Shown piece by piece: positions 34,200 through 46,931 of a DNA stretch of 64,000 nucleotides (position 1 is its first letter; each line of letters begins with the position of its first letter). The DNA comes from Rana temporaria (taxonomy: Eukaryota; Chordata; Amphibia; Anura; Ranidae). The translations under genes and the position numbers were made by a program. The notes under the pieces were generated by a model, which was not told the origin of the DNA, made no database searches, and was given only the letters and a program-made list of their open reading frames with translations. The DNA is taken from positions 155,266,142 through 155,330,141 of the forward strand of contig NC_053489.1 of the NCBI RefSeq assembly GCF_905171775.1. The letters are read 5' to 3'.

Positions 34200-35415
34200 A
34201 AGAGTAACTCCACTTTCATGGGGAAAAAAGATAGCAAATAAAGAAAACATAATATAACATATACAATTGTGACACAAGGCATATTGGGCTAGATTCAGGT
34301 AGAATTAGGCGGGCGTAGCGTATCTCAGATACACTACGCCGCCGTAAGTTTGAGCAGCAAGTCCTGTATTCACAAAGAACTTGCGCTGAAACTTACGGCG
34401 GCGCAGTGTAACTGGGCTGGCGTAATTCAAAATAGGCTGGTTGGGGGCGTGTTCTATGTAAAATACTAGTGACCCCGCGTATTTGTCATGCTTTCGACGT
34501 GAACATAAATTACGGCCAGCCCCATTCACGGACGAGTTACGCAAACAACGTAACATTTTCAAATTTCAAAGCGGGAACGACGGCTATACTTAACATTGGC
34601 TGTGCCATGTATTTGGTGGAATGACTTTACGCCTGAAAACCCCTTATGTAAACGGCGTATCTTTACTGCGACGGCCGGGCATACATTCGTGAATCGGCAT
34701 ATCTAGCTGATTTACATATTCTAGGTGTAAATCAGCGTACACGCCCCTAGCGGCCAGCGTAAATATGCAGTTAAGATACGACGGCGTATCTTAGCAACAT
34801 TTAAGCGTATCTCAGTTTGAGCATACGCTTAATGTTGCGACGGCGGGGATTCGGACTTACGACAGCGTATCTACTGATACGCCCGTCGTAAGTCTATGTG
34901 AATCTACCCCATTGTAATTTAATGTTTTTAAAAATAACCTTTCCTTTTTAATCTGCAGACACTGTAAATTTCTGAAAATGCAATGAGATATGACTACCTG
35001 GAGGTGTTCTGTACACAAAATGTGTACTAAACACACCCCAGAAACATCATTTCCTGCTTGTTTGACTGGCTCACCTATTTTCCAAGAAATTTACACTAAG
35101 ATACATGTCAGATTTCAGGCATCTTCTGGAAGAAAAATTTCATTTTTGGTGAGATACTCCCAATATGAACATGTCTAAAGGGATGCAGGCCCAGCAGAAT
35201 TCCTTATTAGGGATCTGCAGGTGCCACAGCTGATTGATAATTATAAAACCACTGCCATTAGATTAATTTTCCCACATGGGCACAAAGAAACACAGAGGGA
35301 TATATTCCGAATAACACAAGGTAGGAATCTGCAACAAAGTTTGTTATAATCCTTGCAATTTGCATAGATCACCCAAAGGGGAATGTTTTTTTTCTCAACA
35401 AAAGTGGAGTTACGC
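34200..35415. mobile_element. Inverted-repeat element hosting a nested insertion
   Basis: GAGTAACTCCACTTTCATGG at the left and AAAAGTGGAGTTACGCTC at the right are inverted. The element is split by 34286-34910; without it the length is about 590 bp. The 62-codon frame at 34990 is not supported. Confidence 0.55.
34286..34910. mobile_element. Harbinger-like short element, nested
   Basis: GGGCTAGATTCAG at the left and TGAATCTACCCC at the right, flanked by ATT on both sides (34283-34285, 34911-34913). The interior has the TACGCCG/CGTAAGT composition of the other Harbinger-like copies. Confidence 0.7.
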
Positions 35416-36066
35416 TCTTAAGGACCGCCGCACGACTATATTTTCGTAGACAGAATGGCACGGCTGGGCACATGGACGTATATATCCGTCCTCTTTAAGA
35501 GCCCAGACGTGGACCCGATCGCCACCGGTGTCCTGCGATCGGTCACAGGAGCTGAGAGGTGAGTGTAAACAAACCTTCCCCGTTCTTCTCTGTGGCAGTG
35601 TCAGTGATCGTCTGTTCCCTGATATAGGGAACGACTATCAGTCACCTCACACGTCCAGCCCCGCCCCCCTACAGTAAGAAACACACATTAGGTCACACGT
35701 GACCCCTACAGCACCCCCTAGTGGTCAACCCCTTCACTGCCATTTTCACAGTAATCAGTGCATTTTTATAGCACTTTTCGCTGTGAAAATTACAATGGTC
35801 CCAAAAATGTGTCAAAAGTGTCCGATGTGTCCGCCATAATGTCGCAGTCATGAAATAAAATCGCTGATCGCCGTCATTTGTAGTAAAAAAAAAATAGTAA
35901 TAAAAATGCCATGAAACTATCCCCTATTTTGTAAACGCTACAAATTTTGCGCAAACCAATCGATAAACGCTTATTGCGATTTTTTTTTACCAAAAATTGG
36001 TAAAAGAATACCTATCGGCCTAAACTGAGAAAAAAAAATTATATATTTTTTGGGGATATTTATTAT
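35416..36066 (+). mobile_element. TTAA-type family A copy, 3'-truncated
   Basis: Begins CTCTTAAGGACCGCCGCACG and follows 21494-22230 closely (AGAATGGCACGGCTGGGCAC and the CCAAAAATGTGTCAAAAGTG block), then stops after GGGATATTTATTATAA. Confidence 0.65.
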
Positions 36067-36259
36067 AACCCTCCACAGTCAGTTCAATTGTTAGCGGCAG
36101 TTTCATCCAATGTCGTTTTTCTTCTTAAAATGCAATCAGGTTTTCATTTAAAGTGTGAAAATATAATAAACTGTTCAACCTTATGCCTGCTATAAAGGCT
36201 GGCAGCTTACTAAGTGAACATGAAGAAGCAAGGATGGGTCTTTTTCTTTCTATTTTGTG

Positions 36260-36435
36260 GGTTCATTGGGCGTCATGATTGATGATGGATATACATCGAG
36301 GGACACTATTTTTTTTATTTTTTAATAAAGAACTTGTCAAAAACTGTTTCTTGTGGTTATTACTTTTTGACATTTTTTTAGTGAATGGGTAGGGGTACGA
36401 AGTACCTGATACCCATTCACATGGGGGGCGGGATC
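36260..36435 (-). repeat. Fragment of family R interior
   Basis: TTTAATAAAGAACTTGTC through GATACCCATTCACATGGGGG is the reverse complement of the family R centre (1260-1385). Confidence 0.5.
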
Positions 36436-36639
36436 TAGGGGGATCTGTGACCGGGTGTTTCATGGAACAGGGTAAAGGGCCAATGACAGCGGCCCTTTAC
36501 CACATCATCGATCTGTCCAACGATGGAGCAAGCACTTGTCAACAACCCGGTGCATGTCTGATTCAGCTCCCCCTCTCCTCACACCGATCAGTACAGGGAG
36601 CAGGTGCAGAAGCACTTGTAGGCTGGATCTAAAGTGCCC

Positions 36640-37482
36640 ACAGCGCTGATATGTGCCCATCCATACACCCATGGCTCATATATGCCCATCCATGCTTATA
36701 CATGCCCATTCATGCTAATACATGCCCATCAATGGCTCATTTATGCCCATCCATGGATCATTCATGCCCCAATCAATGCCTCATTCATGCTCATCCATGG
36801 ATCATCCATACCCATCCATGCTCACCCATGGCCTATCCATGCCCATTTATGGCCCATCCATGCCCATGAATGGCTCATCCATGGCTCATTTATGCTCATC
36901 CATGCCTCACCTGTGTCCACCCATGCCTCATTCATGCTCATCCATGCCACATCAGTGCTCATCCGTGCCCACCCATGCAAAAACAGTGCCCATCCATGCT
37001 ACATCAGTGTTCATACATGCCACATTAGTTCTCATACATGCCACATCAGTGATCATCCGTGCTACATTTGTGCTCATCCATGCCACATCCATGCCCCATG
37101 AGTGCTTATCTGTGCCACATCCATAACACATCAGTTCTCATCCATGCCACAACAGAACTCGTCCATGACACATCCACGCCACATCAGTGCTCACCCATGC
37201 CACATTAGTTCTTATCCGTGCCACATCAGTCCTCATATGTGCTGCATCAGTGCTCATCCATGCCACATCCATGCCACATCAGTGCTTATCTGTGACACAT
37301 CCATAACACATTAGTGCTCATCCATGTCACATTAATGCCACATCAGTGCTTACCCGTGCCACATCAGTGCTCATCCATGCCACATCAGTATTGTCAATGC
37401 CACATCCACTCCACATCAGTGCTCACCCATGCCACATCAGTTCTCATCTGTGCCACATCAGTGCTCATCCATGCCACATCCT
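36640..37482. repeat. Large minisatellite, ~12- and 21-bp units
   Basis: About 840 bp of tandem copies. The first part is a 12-15 bp unit (GCTCATCCATGC type). The second is a ~21-bp unit CATCAGTGCTCATCCATGCC. Long frames (for example 36634-37101) encode monotonous His/Pro/Ile repeats in several frames at once and are not genes. Confidence 0.88.
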
Positions 37483-38185
37483 TTAGAACACCTGATGGTG
37501 CTCTCTGCATTTTGGGCCTCTGTATGCGGCCAGCCTGTGGAACGTCTCACACATATGGTATCACCATACTCAGAAGAAGTAGCAGAATGTGTTTTGGGGT
37601 GTATTTACAAGTATGCATATGCTGTGCGTGAGAAATAATTTGGTAATATAGCAATTTTGTGAAAAACATCAATAAAAAATCTTCATTTTGCTTTTGTTTT
37701 GTGGGGAAAAAACGACAACTTCAAAAAAACTCTTCATGCCTCTTACTAAATACATTGGACTGTTAGGCCACTTTCACACACATGTGTCTGTTTTGATGTA
37801 CTCCGTTTGCTCAGCAGGGAACATTCTGTTGATCCCTGTTGAGCCAGCGGATGACAAGTCTGTCTCTGCTCACTGTGCAGGGACAGACCTGTCAGAACTC
37901 TGCTCTCCTCTATGGGGAATGAGATGAAAATGGACAGGCGGGGTTCCATCTGTCTGGATTCAGTGCATCAGAGCGGATCAAAGCAGATCGGATACCAGTG
38001 GACATGTCACCGCTGACATTTGTCGCTGCATGGAGCATCTATTCAGGTCTGCACTAAAAAAATTGACAGATGGACCTCAACAGTCCACATGTGTGAAAGG
38101 GGCCTTAGTGTTTCAAGAAATGAGATAGGCCATCCGGTGTGATACATTTCCAGTGATTGGCACCATAGCTTGTAGACTTAAAACT
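37483..38185 (+). repeat. Old repeat X fragment, interrupted
   Basis: TTAGAACACCTGATGGTGCT, GCAGAATGTGTTTTGGGGTG and, after the nested insertion at 37766-38104, CACCATAGCTTGTAGACTTA match 27560-27930. It is cut at about 38185 by the family A element. Confidence 0.6.
37766..38104. mobile_element. Short element with TTA duplication
   Basis: Ends GGCCACTTTCACACACATG and (complement) GGCCCCTTTCACACATGTG. TTA flanks both sides (37763-37765, 38105-38107). Inserted in repeat X. Non-coding, Harbinger-type duplication. Confidence 0.75.
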
Positions 38186-38189
38186 GTCT

Positions 38190-38969
38190 GTCTCTCAGAG
38201 TGGACGTCATATGACGTCCTTTGCATCGCGGCCGCTAGGGGGCACGCACGCACCGCCGGTACCGCGCGTGCATGCCCGCGGCATCGCTCGCGACCCGGTG
38301 CACGTGCCTGGTGGCCGCGATGTCCGCCAGGCACCCGCGAATGCCAGCAATCACGGCAGGAGTGTGGATCTGTGTGTGTAAACACACAGATCCACCTCCT
38401 GTCAGAGGTGAGGAGACCGATGTGTGTTCCCAGTACAGAGGAACACAGATCGATCACCTCCCCTTGTGAGCCCACCTCCCCCTTGAGTTAGAACACACTT
38501 TAGGGAACGTATTAACCCCTTCAGCGCCCCCTAGTGTTAACCCCTTTCCTGCCAGTCTCATTTACACAGTAATCAGTGCAGTGTTATAGCACTAATCGCT
38601 GTATAAATGTGAATGGTCCCAAAAACATGTCAAAAGTGTCCGATATGTCCGCCGCAATGTCACTGTCACAATCAAAATCGCAGATTGCTGCCATTACTAG
38701 TAAAAAAAAAATAATAAATAAAAATGCCATAAATCTATCCCCTATTTTGTAGACGCTATAACTTTTGCTCAAACCATTCTACATACGCTTATTGCGTTTT
38801 TTTTTTTTTACCAAAAATATGTAGAAGAATACGTATCAGTCTAAACTGAGGAAACAATTATAATTTCTTTAAAAAAAAAAAATTATATTTATTAAATCAA
38901 AAAGTAAAAAATATGGTGTTTTTTCTAAATTGTTGCTCTTCTTTTGTTCATAGCGCAAAAAATAAAAAC
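38190..38969 (+). mobile_element. TTAA-type element, left part, host of LINE-2
   Basis: GTGGACGTCATATGACGTCC near the start, then the family A body to GCGCAAAAAATAAAAACC. In intact copies this phrase is followed by GCAGAGGTGATCAAATACC. Here it is followed by LINE-2, and the missing continuation appears at 46932 (TGCAGAGATGATCAAATACC). Confidence 0.65.
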
Positions 38970-39094
38970 CGGAGGCGCATGCACGGCAGCTCCCAAGATG
39001 GCCACCAGCTTCTGAGGCTCCGCTCCACCACGGCCTAATACCGCTCACCGGAGCTAACTGAGCGCCCCCCCAGCCGAATAAACAGACCCACCGT

Positions 39095-40282
39095 GTGGGG
39101 GAACATCCCTGGTCCCCGCGGATGTCACTCACGCCGGTCAGACGGAACCTCACGGCGCAGATGGCGGCGAATCCCGGCCCCCTCAGCTATGCCAACATGG
39201 CGGCACAACGAGGCCTACACGCAGAGGCGCAGCCTGGGGACTCGATTGCGGATCAGGACCAGCCCTCACCGCAGTCGCCAGGTACTGATTTTCCCCCCTT
39301 GGCTGCTGCAGCTTCTCCCTCCTCCACCGAATCCCTGCTGGAACGGATGGGAGCTGGATTCCCCACTACCCCCATGACAGATCCTCTCACAGGCATGCTG
39401 CTGTCTGTGAGTACAGTACAAGAGGAGGCCCCTGTCCCCACAGACTTTCCCTCAATGATGGCTGCTTTCTCCCAAATGCTCTCCAAAAGCCTGGCATTAA
39501 ATGCAGCACAAATCACATCATCCATCCATGCAGACTTGCTGCAATTGGGGATGAGGATGGACAATATGGAACAAAAAGCAGATCAGGCAGTGGCGGGTAT
39601 CAATCAAAATTCCACTAGGTTACAAGAGGTTCAGGATCAATTGGGGACAGCATTTGCTAAGATCGACGACCTCGAGAATCGTTCGAGACGCTATAATTTT
39701 AGGGTACGGGGGCTCCCGGAATCGGACAAGGAGGTACAAGTGGCGGTGAAATCCCTAATTAAAAGCATCATCCCGGATATCGCTGAGCACCATCTCGAGC
39801 TTGACAGAGCACACAGAGCATTGCAATCCCCCCGGTCGGATGGCCTGCCCAGGGATATCATTGTTAAACCGCACTACTATGCTGTCAAAGAGGAGGTGAT
39901 GAGGAGAGCTAGGAGATTGGACAATCTCACTTTAAACGGCCACAATATCCAAATCTTTGCGGATCTGTCACCTTACACAGTGCAGAAGAGGCGCACACTT
40001 AAACCGCTGCTGCAGGTCATTATGGGAAAATAAATCACTTATAGATGGTCCTTCCCGCTATGGGTGAACTTTTCATACAGAAACAAAAATTTTGGCTTCT
40101 CATCATTCCCAGAGGGGGAACGCCTGCTAATTCAATTAGGACTGATTGTTCTGGAACCGCCATCTTCACAATCCAGCAGGGGGACACCTGGATCTACAAA
40201 AAGACCGCCGCCTGCAAGCCCGCTGCAGAAGACATGGCTGACGCAGAACCACAAGCGTTCCAAAGAGAACTCTTTCACATGA
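39095..40282 (+). pseudogene. LINE-2 ORF1: RNA-binding protein with one stop
   Basis: A 312-codon frame ends at TAA 40031-40033, but the same frame continues to a TGA at 40280-40282 with the conserved C-terminal strand ITYRWSFPLWVNF and SFPEGERLL, so the TAA is a single nonsense change. The N-terminus is low-complexity. A coiled coil covers roughly residues 140-205, followed by the RRM-type start SRRYNFRVRGLPESDK and a C-terminal IQIFADLSPYTVQKRRTLK segment as in L1-group ORF1 proteins. The true start may be an internal ATG (such as the one beginning MAANPGPL). Confidence 0.82.
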
Positions 40283-41401
40283 GGATCATCATCTGAAGTA
40301 CTACCAGTCCTGACTGGTCTGGACCACTGAAGATCTATCCATCCTGTACTGGGAAGGGGGGCCCCTGTTTCCCCTTCGGTCCCAACGATGGCTCTTTTGG
40401 GAACTGTTTTCCTATACCACGAACTGGTTGCCTTGTGGAGGCCTATCGGAACTCTGATAAGCATTTTTTGAGTCATTTTTTTTATGTTATAAGGACTGGG
40501 GCCATTGTCTGGGATTCTGGGGGGGGGGGGATACGATTTCGGGAGCTCTGGGGCTCCTGGGGGGGGGCTATTTTCTTCTTCGTGGTCTCTGGGGAGGGTT
40601 TACCTACAAACAACTAAGCCTTGCATAGGAGGCTAGGGGAAAGTAAAGGTCACAGTTATGTCGAGCGAGGGAGGGGGGAATGGTTTTAGATCTTTTAAGG
40701 ATAACGTACTATGGTACAAGGGGTGGGTATTACATGGCCCACTGGCCTCACAGGCTGGCACTTATTATTGGATACCGGCCCTGTTTTCTTCTCTCCCTCC
40801 TCTGGTTAGTTTTTTGTTAATTCTTTTTATATATATTTTTTGGGGGGTCTCAGTTACAGTTTGTAGGCCTTGGCCTGCACGGCAGGGGCGTTCAGTGTTT
40901 GGGGATCATGGGCTCCCGGTTAGCCCTAAGGGATAGTTTAGTGGTGACGAGGCTGTGGTGGACTCAGTGCACCTCCATTGGATCAGGATCACCTCTGGTG
41001 AAACCAGATCCGTTACCGGTCGCCCGGTTTTAGGGTCATACCGGTGCCCTAAAGTTATTGGGGTGGGGGCAGTTTCGCCCACTTCACCCTGGGATGGGGG
41101 GGGTCTGGGGACCCCCGGAATACGGTTATGAAATGTTTACTAAGTATAAGATCACATTTACTCTGCAGCAGCTATGTACTAATGTTGATTTCTCTTCTCC
41201 CTTCTTTCTCTGTTTCACCTCTATTTCTTCTGACTTCTCCACATTTCTCTAGGAGTGTTCCTCGGTTCCGTACTGGATTCCAGTCCCTCAACCCAGACCC
41301 AGGGCCCACGACGCTACGAGAGCCCGATATACAGGGAGAATACTCTCGACAGGTCACAGGTAGGCTACATTGGTATAGTGGGGCTCCCACACCTTTGATC
41401 C
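40283..41401 (+). other. LINE-2 inter-ORF spacer
   Basis: About 1.1 kb between ORF1 and ORF2, G/T-rich with several G-runs. No coding signal; small frames here are chance. Confidence 0.6.
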
Positions 41402-44400
41402 ATGGCTGACACACGTCCCCCCCCACCAACACTCAAGATCATCTCCCATAACACTCAGACCCACGTTCCTCCACCACCGTTATCCCCAATTTTATCTGGC
41501 TTCGGCGGATAATAAAACGAAGGGGGTGGCCATATGTTTCGCCAGACACATCAACCTCTCCCTAATGGAATCGGTAGTGGACCAGCAGGGCCGCTACGTC
41601 CTGGTCTCGGGCCATGTCGACGGGGAACTATACACCTTTGTCTCCTACTACACCCCGAATAAGGGTCAAAGACCCTTTTTTGAATCACTGATACGCAAAC
41701 TACAACCACACTTGAGGGGCACTGTCTTCCTGGGGGGAGACTCGAATACGGCGTTTGACTTCTCTCTGGATAAGACAGCAAACGGCACATCTAAACCTAA
41801 ACGCCCTTCCAAACAGAGCTCTAATATAGCCAAGCTCCTCCACTCGGTAGGGTTAATAGACGTTTGGCGAGAAGCGAACCCACGCACAAAAGATTACACC
41901 CACTTTTCTGCCCCCCACAACACCTATGCCAGGATTGACCACATCTTCACCCATGCCACGACACTTCCGTTACTGTGTAACTCCAGGATTGTAGACACCC
42001 CCCTGTCAGACCACTCTATGGTTACTCTGCTTACTAGGAGGCCAACGGGCTCTAGAAATCCGCCTCGCTGGCGCCTGAATGAGTCTCTTCTAAGCGACCC
42101 GGTACAATGTTCCTTGCTAGAAGAGGACATTAAGGAATACTTCCTTATCAATGCAACGTCCGAAGTCTCCCTTTCCACGGTCTGGGCGGCACACAAAACG
42201 GTCATCAGGGGAAAAATGATACAGGTAGCGGCTAAACTTAAAAAGGAACATAGGGCTGACAATATCAGGCTTACAGAGAACTTCCACAAGCTGAAAAAAG
42301 CACACAAACGCCAACCCACGGCTGAATCACTTGCCCGACTGGACGAAGCTAGAGCCCTTCTTAACTTATCCCTGACAACTGCGGCAGAGAAGCATCTCCG
42401 GTGGTCCGGGGCTATGTTTTACTCCCAAACTGACAGGATAGGCTCCCGTCTGGCCACCAAACTGACCCCCAAACAGCGGGCGCTTGCTTTCCCTAGAATC
42501 CGGGTGTCCACAGGGGAGCTGACACAGAACCCAACCAAAATAATGGACTCATTCTTACAATTTTATTTGGGGTTATACAAGCCTGCCCAAACGCCCCCTT
42601 CCCCGGCAGGGAAGGACTTTCTGGATAATATCCCATTGCCGTCCCTGACTGGGGAACATAGGGACATCATGGAATCCCCTTTCACCCAAGAGGAAGTGCT
42701 GTCCACAATTAAGGCCCTCAAGCTGGGCTCATCGCCGGGTCCGGATGGCTTCTCGACCGGTTATTATAAGAAATTTGGACCATGCCTAGCCCCCCACCTG
42801 ACGCGACTGTTCAACTCTCTCAGGGATGGAGCACAACTGGGGACGGACCTAAACTCTGCCTATATCTCGGTCATTCCGAAACCAGAGAAGGACCCTAGCG
42901 AGGTGTGTAATTACCGCCCCATTTCACTGATTAACAATGATATTAAAATCATGACAAAAATACTAGCGAACAGGCTGTCCAGCTTTATATCCGCATATGT
43001 ACACAAAGACCAGGTGGGCTTCATCCCTGGGAGACAGGGAACTGACCAGATCAGACGGGCTATAGACATCATCTCCCTTCTCCAATCACAGTGGGACGGG
43101 GGACCGCGGCAGGAGGGTTTCTTGTTATCAATAGACCTACATAAGGCTTTTGACTCTATAGACTGGGAGTACTTGACGGGGGTTTTGAAAAGGTGGGGGT
43201 TTGGACCCAACTTCCTGAGCCTCATTGGGTCACTTTATTCCAGCCCCTCCGCCCAGGTGCGACTTATGGGCAGATATTCTGAATCCTTCCCAATTGGCAG
43301 AGGGACCAGACAGGGGTGCCCGCTCTCCCCGCTCCTGTTTGCAGTGGCCATCGAAACGCTGGCTGTGGCACTGAGATCAAATCCAGACATCAAGGGGGTA
43401 TTCTGTGGGCCAAGGGAACACAAATGTGCCCTGTATGCGGACGACCTCCTACTTTTCGTCACATCCCCCCTTATTTCCACGCCAAATATACTCCAGACTC
43501 TACGGGTTTTCAGTGAGGTGTCTGGCCTGCGAGTTAATATGGGCAAATCCCTGGCTATTAATATCTCAGTTTCCCCGGACCTACTCAAACAGCTTTCTGT
43601 CACCTTCGACTTCCAATGGGCTCCCTCACAAATTACGTACCTAGGCATCAAGCTCACACCCCATATTGAAGGCCTCTTTAAAGCAAACTACCCCCCAATG
43701 ATCAGTAAGTGTAGAGGGGAAATTGGGAAGTGGGCCAAATGTGGGCTGTCCTGGCTGGGCCGGGTGAACGCGGTAAAAATGACCCTCTTACCACGTCTGC
43801 TATACTTATTCCGCGCTCTCCCGATCTCGGTACCAAAACATTTCCTTAATAAATTCCAAGCTGAGATTATCCGGTTTGTTTGGGGGAAAAAGGGGTATAG
43901 GTGTCCCTCAGGCGTGCTCTATCGTCTAAAAACACAGGGAGGTATGGGGCTTCCTAATTTGTGGGGATACTATCAAGCGGCCCAACTGACACAACTTTCG
44001 ACGGTCTTCTTTCAGGGATCGAAACCTGACTGGCTTGCAATGGAGAGACAGGCCATCCCATCACATACCATTGATTATATATTGGGGTGTGGTCCCAAAC
44101 GCAGACCAGCCATTCTATCGCCCACGTTATCTCACTCCGTAGCCCTCTGTTCCAAACTATTCTCGCGTCCCGGTCTGATTTCCCCACTGAAACCCCTCTC
44201 GCACATATTCCATAATCCAGACTTTCCTCCAGGGATGGATATCAAGGCTTTCCGGTGGTGGACGGATAAAGGCCTGTACAGGATAGGTCACTTTCTAGCC
44301 ATGGAGGGCCCACTTTCACTGTCTCACTGCAAAAAACATCTGGACATGCCCACCGATGAATGTTTTATATTCTCCCAAATTTCCCACTTTCTCCACACTA

Positions 44401-45140
44401 TTTGGAAGGACAAGACGGCCCCCCCCAGGATAACGCCATATGAAAATTGGTGCGCAAACTCTAGGGATCAGAGGGGTGGGATCTCGTTAATTTATGCGAC
44501 CCTGATGTCCAAGACTGATAAGCCTTCGTACGCCTGGGCCTGGGAGGAGGAACTGAACACATCATGGAACACTGCAGTATGGCACCGAGCGACAGATCGA
44601 GCATATAAAGGTATCCTCAATACTTGTCTCATAGAAACGAGTCTTAAACTAATGTTTAGGTGGTATTATGTCCCCTCCAGACTGGCTAGAATGTTTCCAG
44701 GGTCTTCTCCATTATGTTTTCGGGGATGCGAATTGGAAGGTAACATGTTACACACTTGGTGGTCCTGCCCCCGCATTAGATCCTTTTGGAAAAGAGTTTT
44801 CCGCACCATGGGCTCCTTGCTAGAGAAAAAGGTACCAACGCAGCCTAACACGGCGCTGCTAAATCAGTGCATCCCCGGCCTACCTAAACACTCCAGGATT
44901 TTATAATTTTTCATATTATTGGGGGCCAGGATGACCATAGCTAAAGCATGGAAGAAACCCTCAGTTTCTTTCCAGATGTTTAGGAGGAAAGTCTCTTGGA
45001 TAATGACACAAGAACAAATAGTAGCAAGGCGGGCGGACCAGAATGACAAATTCAGATCCATTTGGGAACCCTGGGCTTCCTTCTGTAACGTGTCTCTCCT
45101 ACCTGGGGTTCCGCCTGGAGGCGGGAACACTCCATCCTGA
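41402..45140 (+). pseudogene. LINE-2 ORF2: endonuclease-reverse transcriptase, nearly intact
   Basis: The longest frame (41526-44906, 1,126 codons) holds most of the protein. The likely start is the ATG at 41402 (MADTRPP, then LKIISHNTQ), but the frame is lost about 35 bp later. Sequence between HNTQ and the resuming FLHHRYPQFYLASADNKTKG is shorter than in LINE-1, so the endonuclease has lost its LQETH helix by deletion. The rest is present: GGDSNTAFD, PLSDHSMV, then RT motifs SSPGPDGFS, NYRPISL, the motif A stretch SIDLHKAFDSIDW, GTRQGCPLSPLLF and YADDLLLF. A zinc knuckle is CFRGCELEGNMLHTWWSC. TAA at 44904-44906 interrupts the last ~78 codons, which continue in frame (GARMTIAKAWKKPS) to 45140. 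Confidence 0.9.
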
Positions 45141-45652
45141 TCCTCACTATGCATTTCTGTCCCTTTCCTCTTTACCACATTTTCTATCTCTTTCCCTCTC
45201 TTCCCCTGTAGGCACCTCCCTTGGTGCTAGGTCCTGCTGTCGGGTATGATATATATAGTTTCAGGATATGCCCCACTTTGAGGGGATAACTCGGGAGCAG
45301 ACAGACCTCCTCCCCCGAGGGGGCTGAGCGCGGCTGATTTTTAACGGCCCTGGCCCCTGGCCCTGGTTCTCAGGACGCAGCGTGATCCCTTTGAGGGGCG
45401 TCTGGGGTGCCATGGGTTATGGGCCTTGAGCGGTACTAAGGTATAAGTAGGAGCCTTGAAATGGCGCTCACACGAATGGTTTTAACATTATGATCTGCCT
45501 GCTCTTGAGGTGTTCAATGATTTCGTTTTGTTGGGATAGGGGAGTTTTTCCTCCCGACATGAGTATGTTAGATGGAATTGACTCATATTGTACATGTAAC
45601 AATGATAAATGTCATGTTGTTATTTGGAAAAACTTTCAATAAAAACCGTTAA

Positions 45653-46908
45653 CCTCTTCCATACAGGGCAGTTATACACCCATCCATACCAGGCCTATTC
45701 TGGCACTTCTCTCCTACATGTACAAATCATAATTTTTTTGCTAGAAAATTCCGCAGAACCCCCAAACATTATATATGTTTTTTTAGCAGACACCCTAGGG
45801 AATAAAACGACGGTCATTGAAACCTTTTATCTTGCACGGTATTTGCGCAATAATTTTTCAAACGCCTTTTTTTTGGAAAAAAATTGTTTCATGAATTAAA
45901 AAAATTAAAAAACAGTAAAGTTAGCCCAATTTTTTTGTAAAATAGGAAAGATGATGTTACACCGAGTAAATAGATACCTAACATGTCACGCTTTAAAATT
46001 GCGCACACTCATGGAATGGCGCCAAACTTCGGTACTTAAAAATCTCCATAGGCAACGATTTGAAATTTTTTACAGGTTACCAGTTTAGATTTACAGAGGA
46101 GATCTAGTGCTAGAATTGTTGCTGGCACTCTAACGCACGCGGCGATACCTCACATGTGTGGTTTAAACGGCGTTTACATATGTCGGCGGGACTTGCGTGT
46201 GCGTTCGCTTCTGCGCGCAAGCTACCGGGGACAGGGGCGTTAAAAAAATAAATTTCTTTTTTTACACTTTTTTTTTTATTTTTTTATTTTTTTATCACTT
46301 TTATTCCTATTACAAGGAATGTAAACATCCCTTGTAATAGGAATGTGTGTGACAGGTACTCTTTATGGAGAGATGCAGGGTCAATAAGACCCCACATCTC
46401 TCCTCCAGGCTGGAAAGCATGAAATCGGTGAAAAAAATTCACCGATCTCATGCTTGCTGTTGCTTAGCAGCCGCAATCGCGGCTTTGTTTACTTACGGGG
46501 ACCCGGGCGTGACGTCATCACATCGCGCCCGGGTCCTCCGACGGTCATAGAGATGACTGGTGACCATCTGGTCACCAGTCATCTCTATGCTTCCTGCGCG
46601 CGCCGGACGATTCGTTCTCCGGGCCCCCGATGGCACGGGAGAGCCCGGAGAAGCACCGGATGGCGGCGGGAGGGGGGGATGTCCCCTCCCGCCGCCTGTA
46701 AGAACGATCTAGCGGCGGAACCGCCGCTACGATCGTTCTTACGTTGTGCAGAATCGCCGGCAGTTTAGAAGGATATCTGAATGATGCCTCTAGCTGCAGG
46801 CATCATTCAGATATCCCCCCACAAAGCCCAGGACGTCATATGACGTCCACTCTGAACGGCAGAGGTTCTTTGTGGACGTCATTTTACTATGGGCCGGTAG
46901 GGAAGTGG
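45653..46908. mobile_element. TTAA element, family B, complete
   Basis: TTAA at 45649-45652 and 46909-46912. Ends CCTCTTCCATACAGGGC and (complement) CCACTTCCCTACCGGCC. 1,256 bp. The right half is strongly palindromic: CCTTGTAATAGG/CCTATTACAAGG, GATGACTGGTGACC/GGTCACCAGTCATC, AGAACGATC/GATCGTTCT, TGAATGATGCC/GGCATCATTCA. No transposase. It lies inside the 3' tail of LINE-2, so it is the younger insertion. Confidence 0.82.
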
Positions 46909-46931
46909 TTAAATATAAAAAAAAAAAAAAA

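Larger units (their letters stand above)
38970..46931 (+). mobile_element. Near-complete Tx1/L1-like LINE (LINE-2)
   Basis: Starts with a short GC-rich 5' UTR (GGAGGCGCATGCACGGCAGC). It has ORF1 at 39095-40282, a 1.1-kb spacer, ORF2 at about 41402-45140 and a 3' UTR to about 45648. The tail is split by a TTAA element at 45653-46908; rejoined, it reads CAATAAAAACCGTTAAATAT followed by a run of A. The host repeat resumes right after the A run. Without the nested insert the LINE is about 6.7 kb. It is a different family from LINE-1 judged by ORF1 and ORF2 sequence. Confidence 0.88.

Noticed and set aside
36634..37631. Long overlapping plus frames encoding His/Pro/Ile-rich repeats
   Set aside because: Direct translation of a minisatellite, open in more than one frame at once.
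38955..45648. AATAAAAACCG at both LINE-2 edges as its target-site duplication
   Set aside because: The phrase is native both to the host repeat and to LINE 3' ends. The real downstream host junction lies after the poly(A) at about 46931, so this match is likely coincidental.
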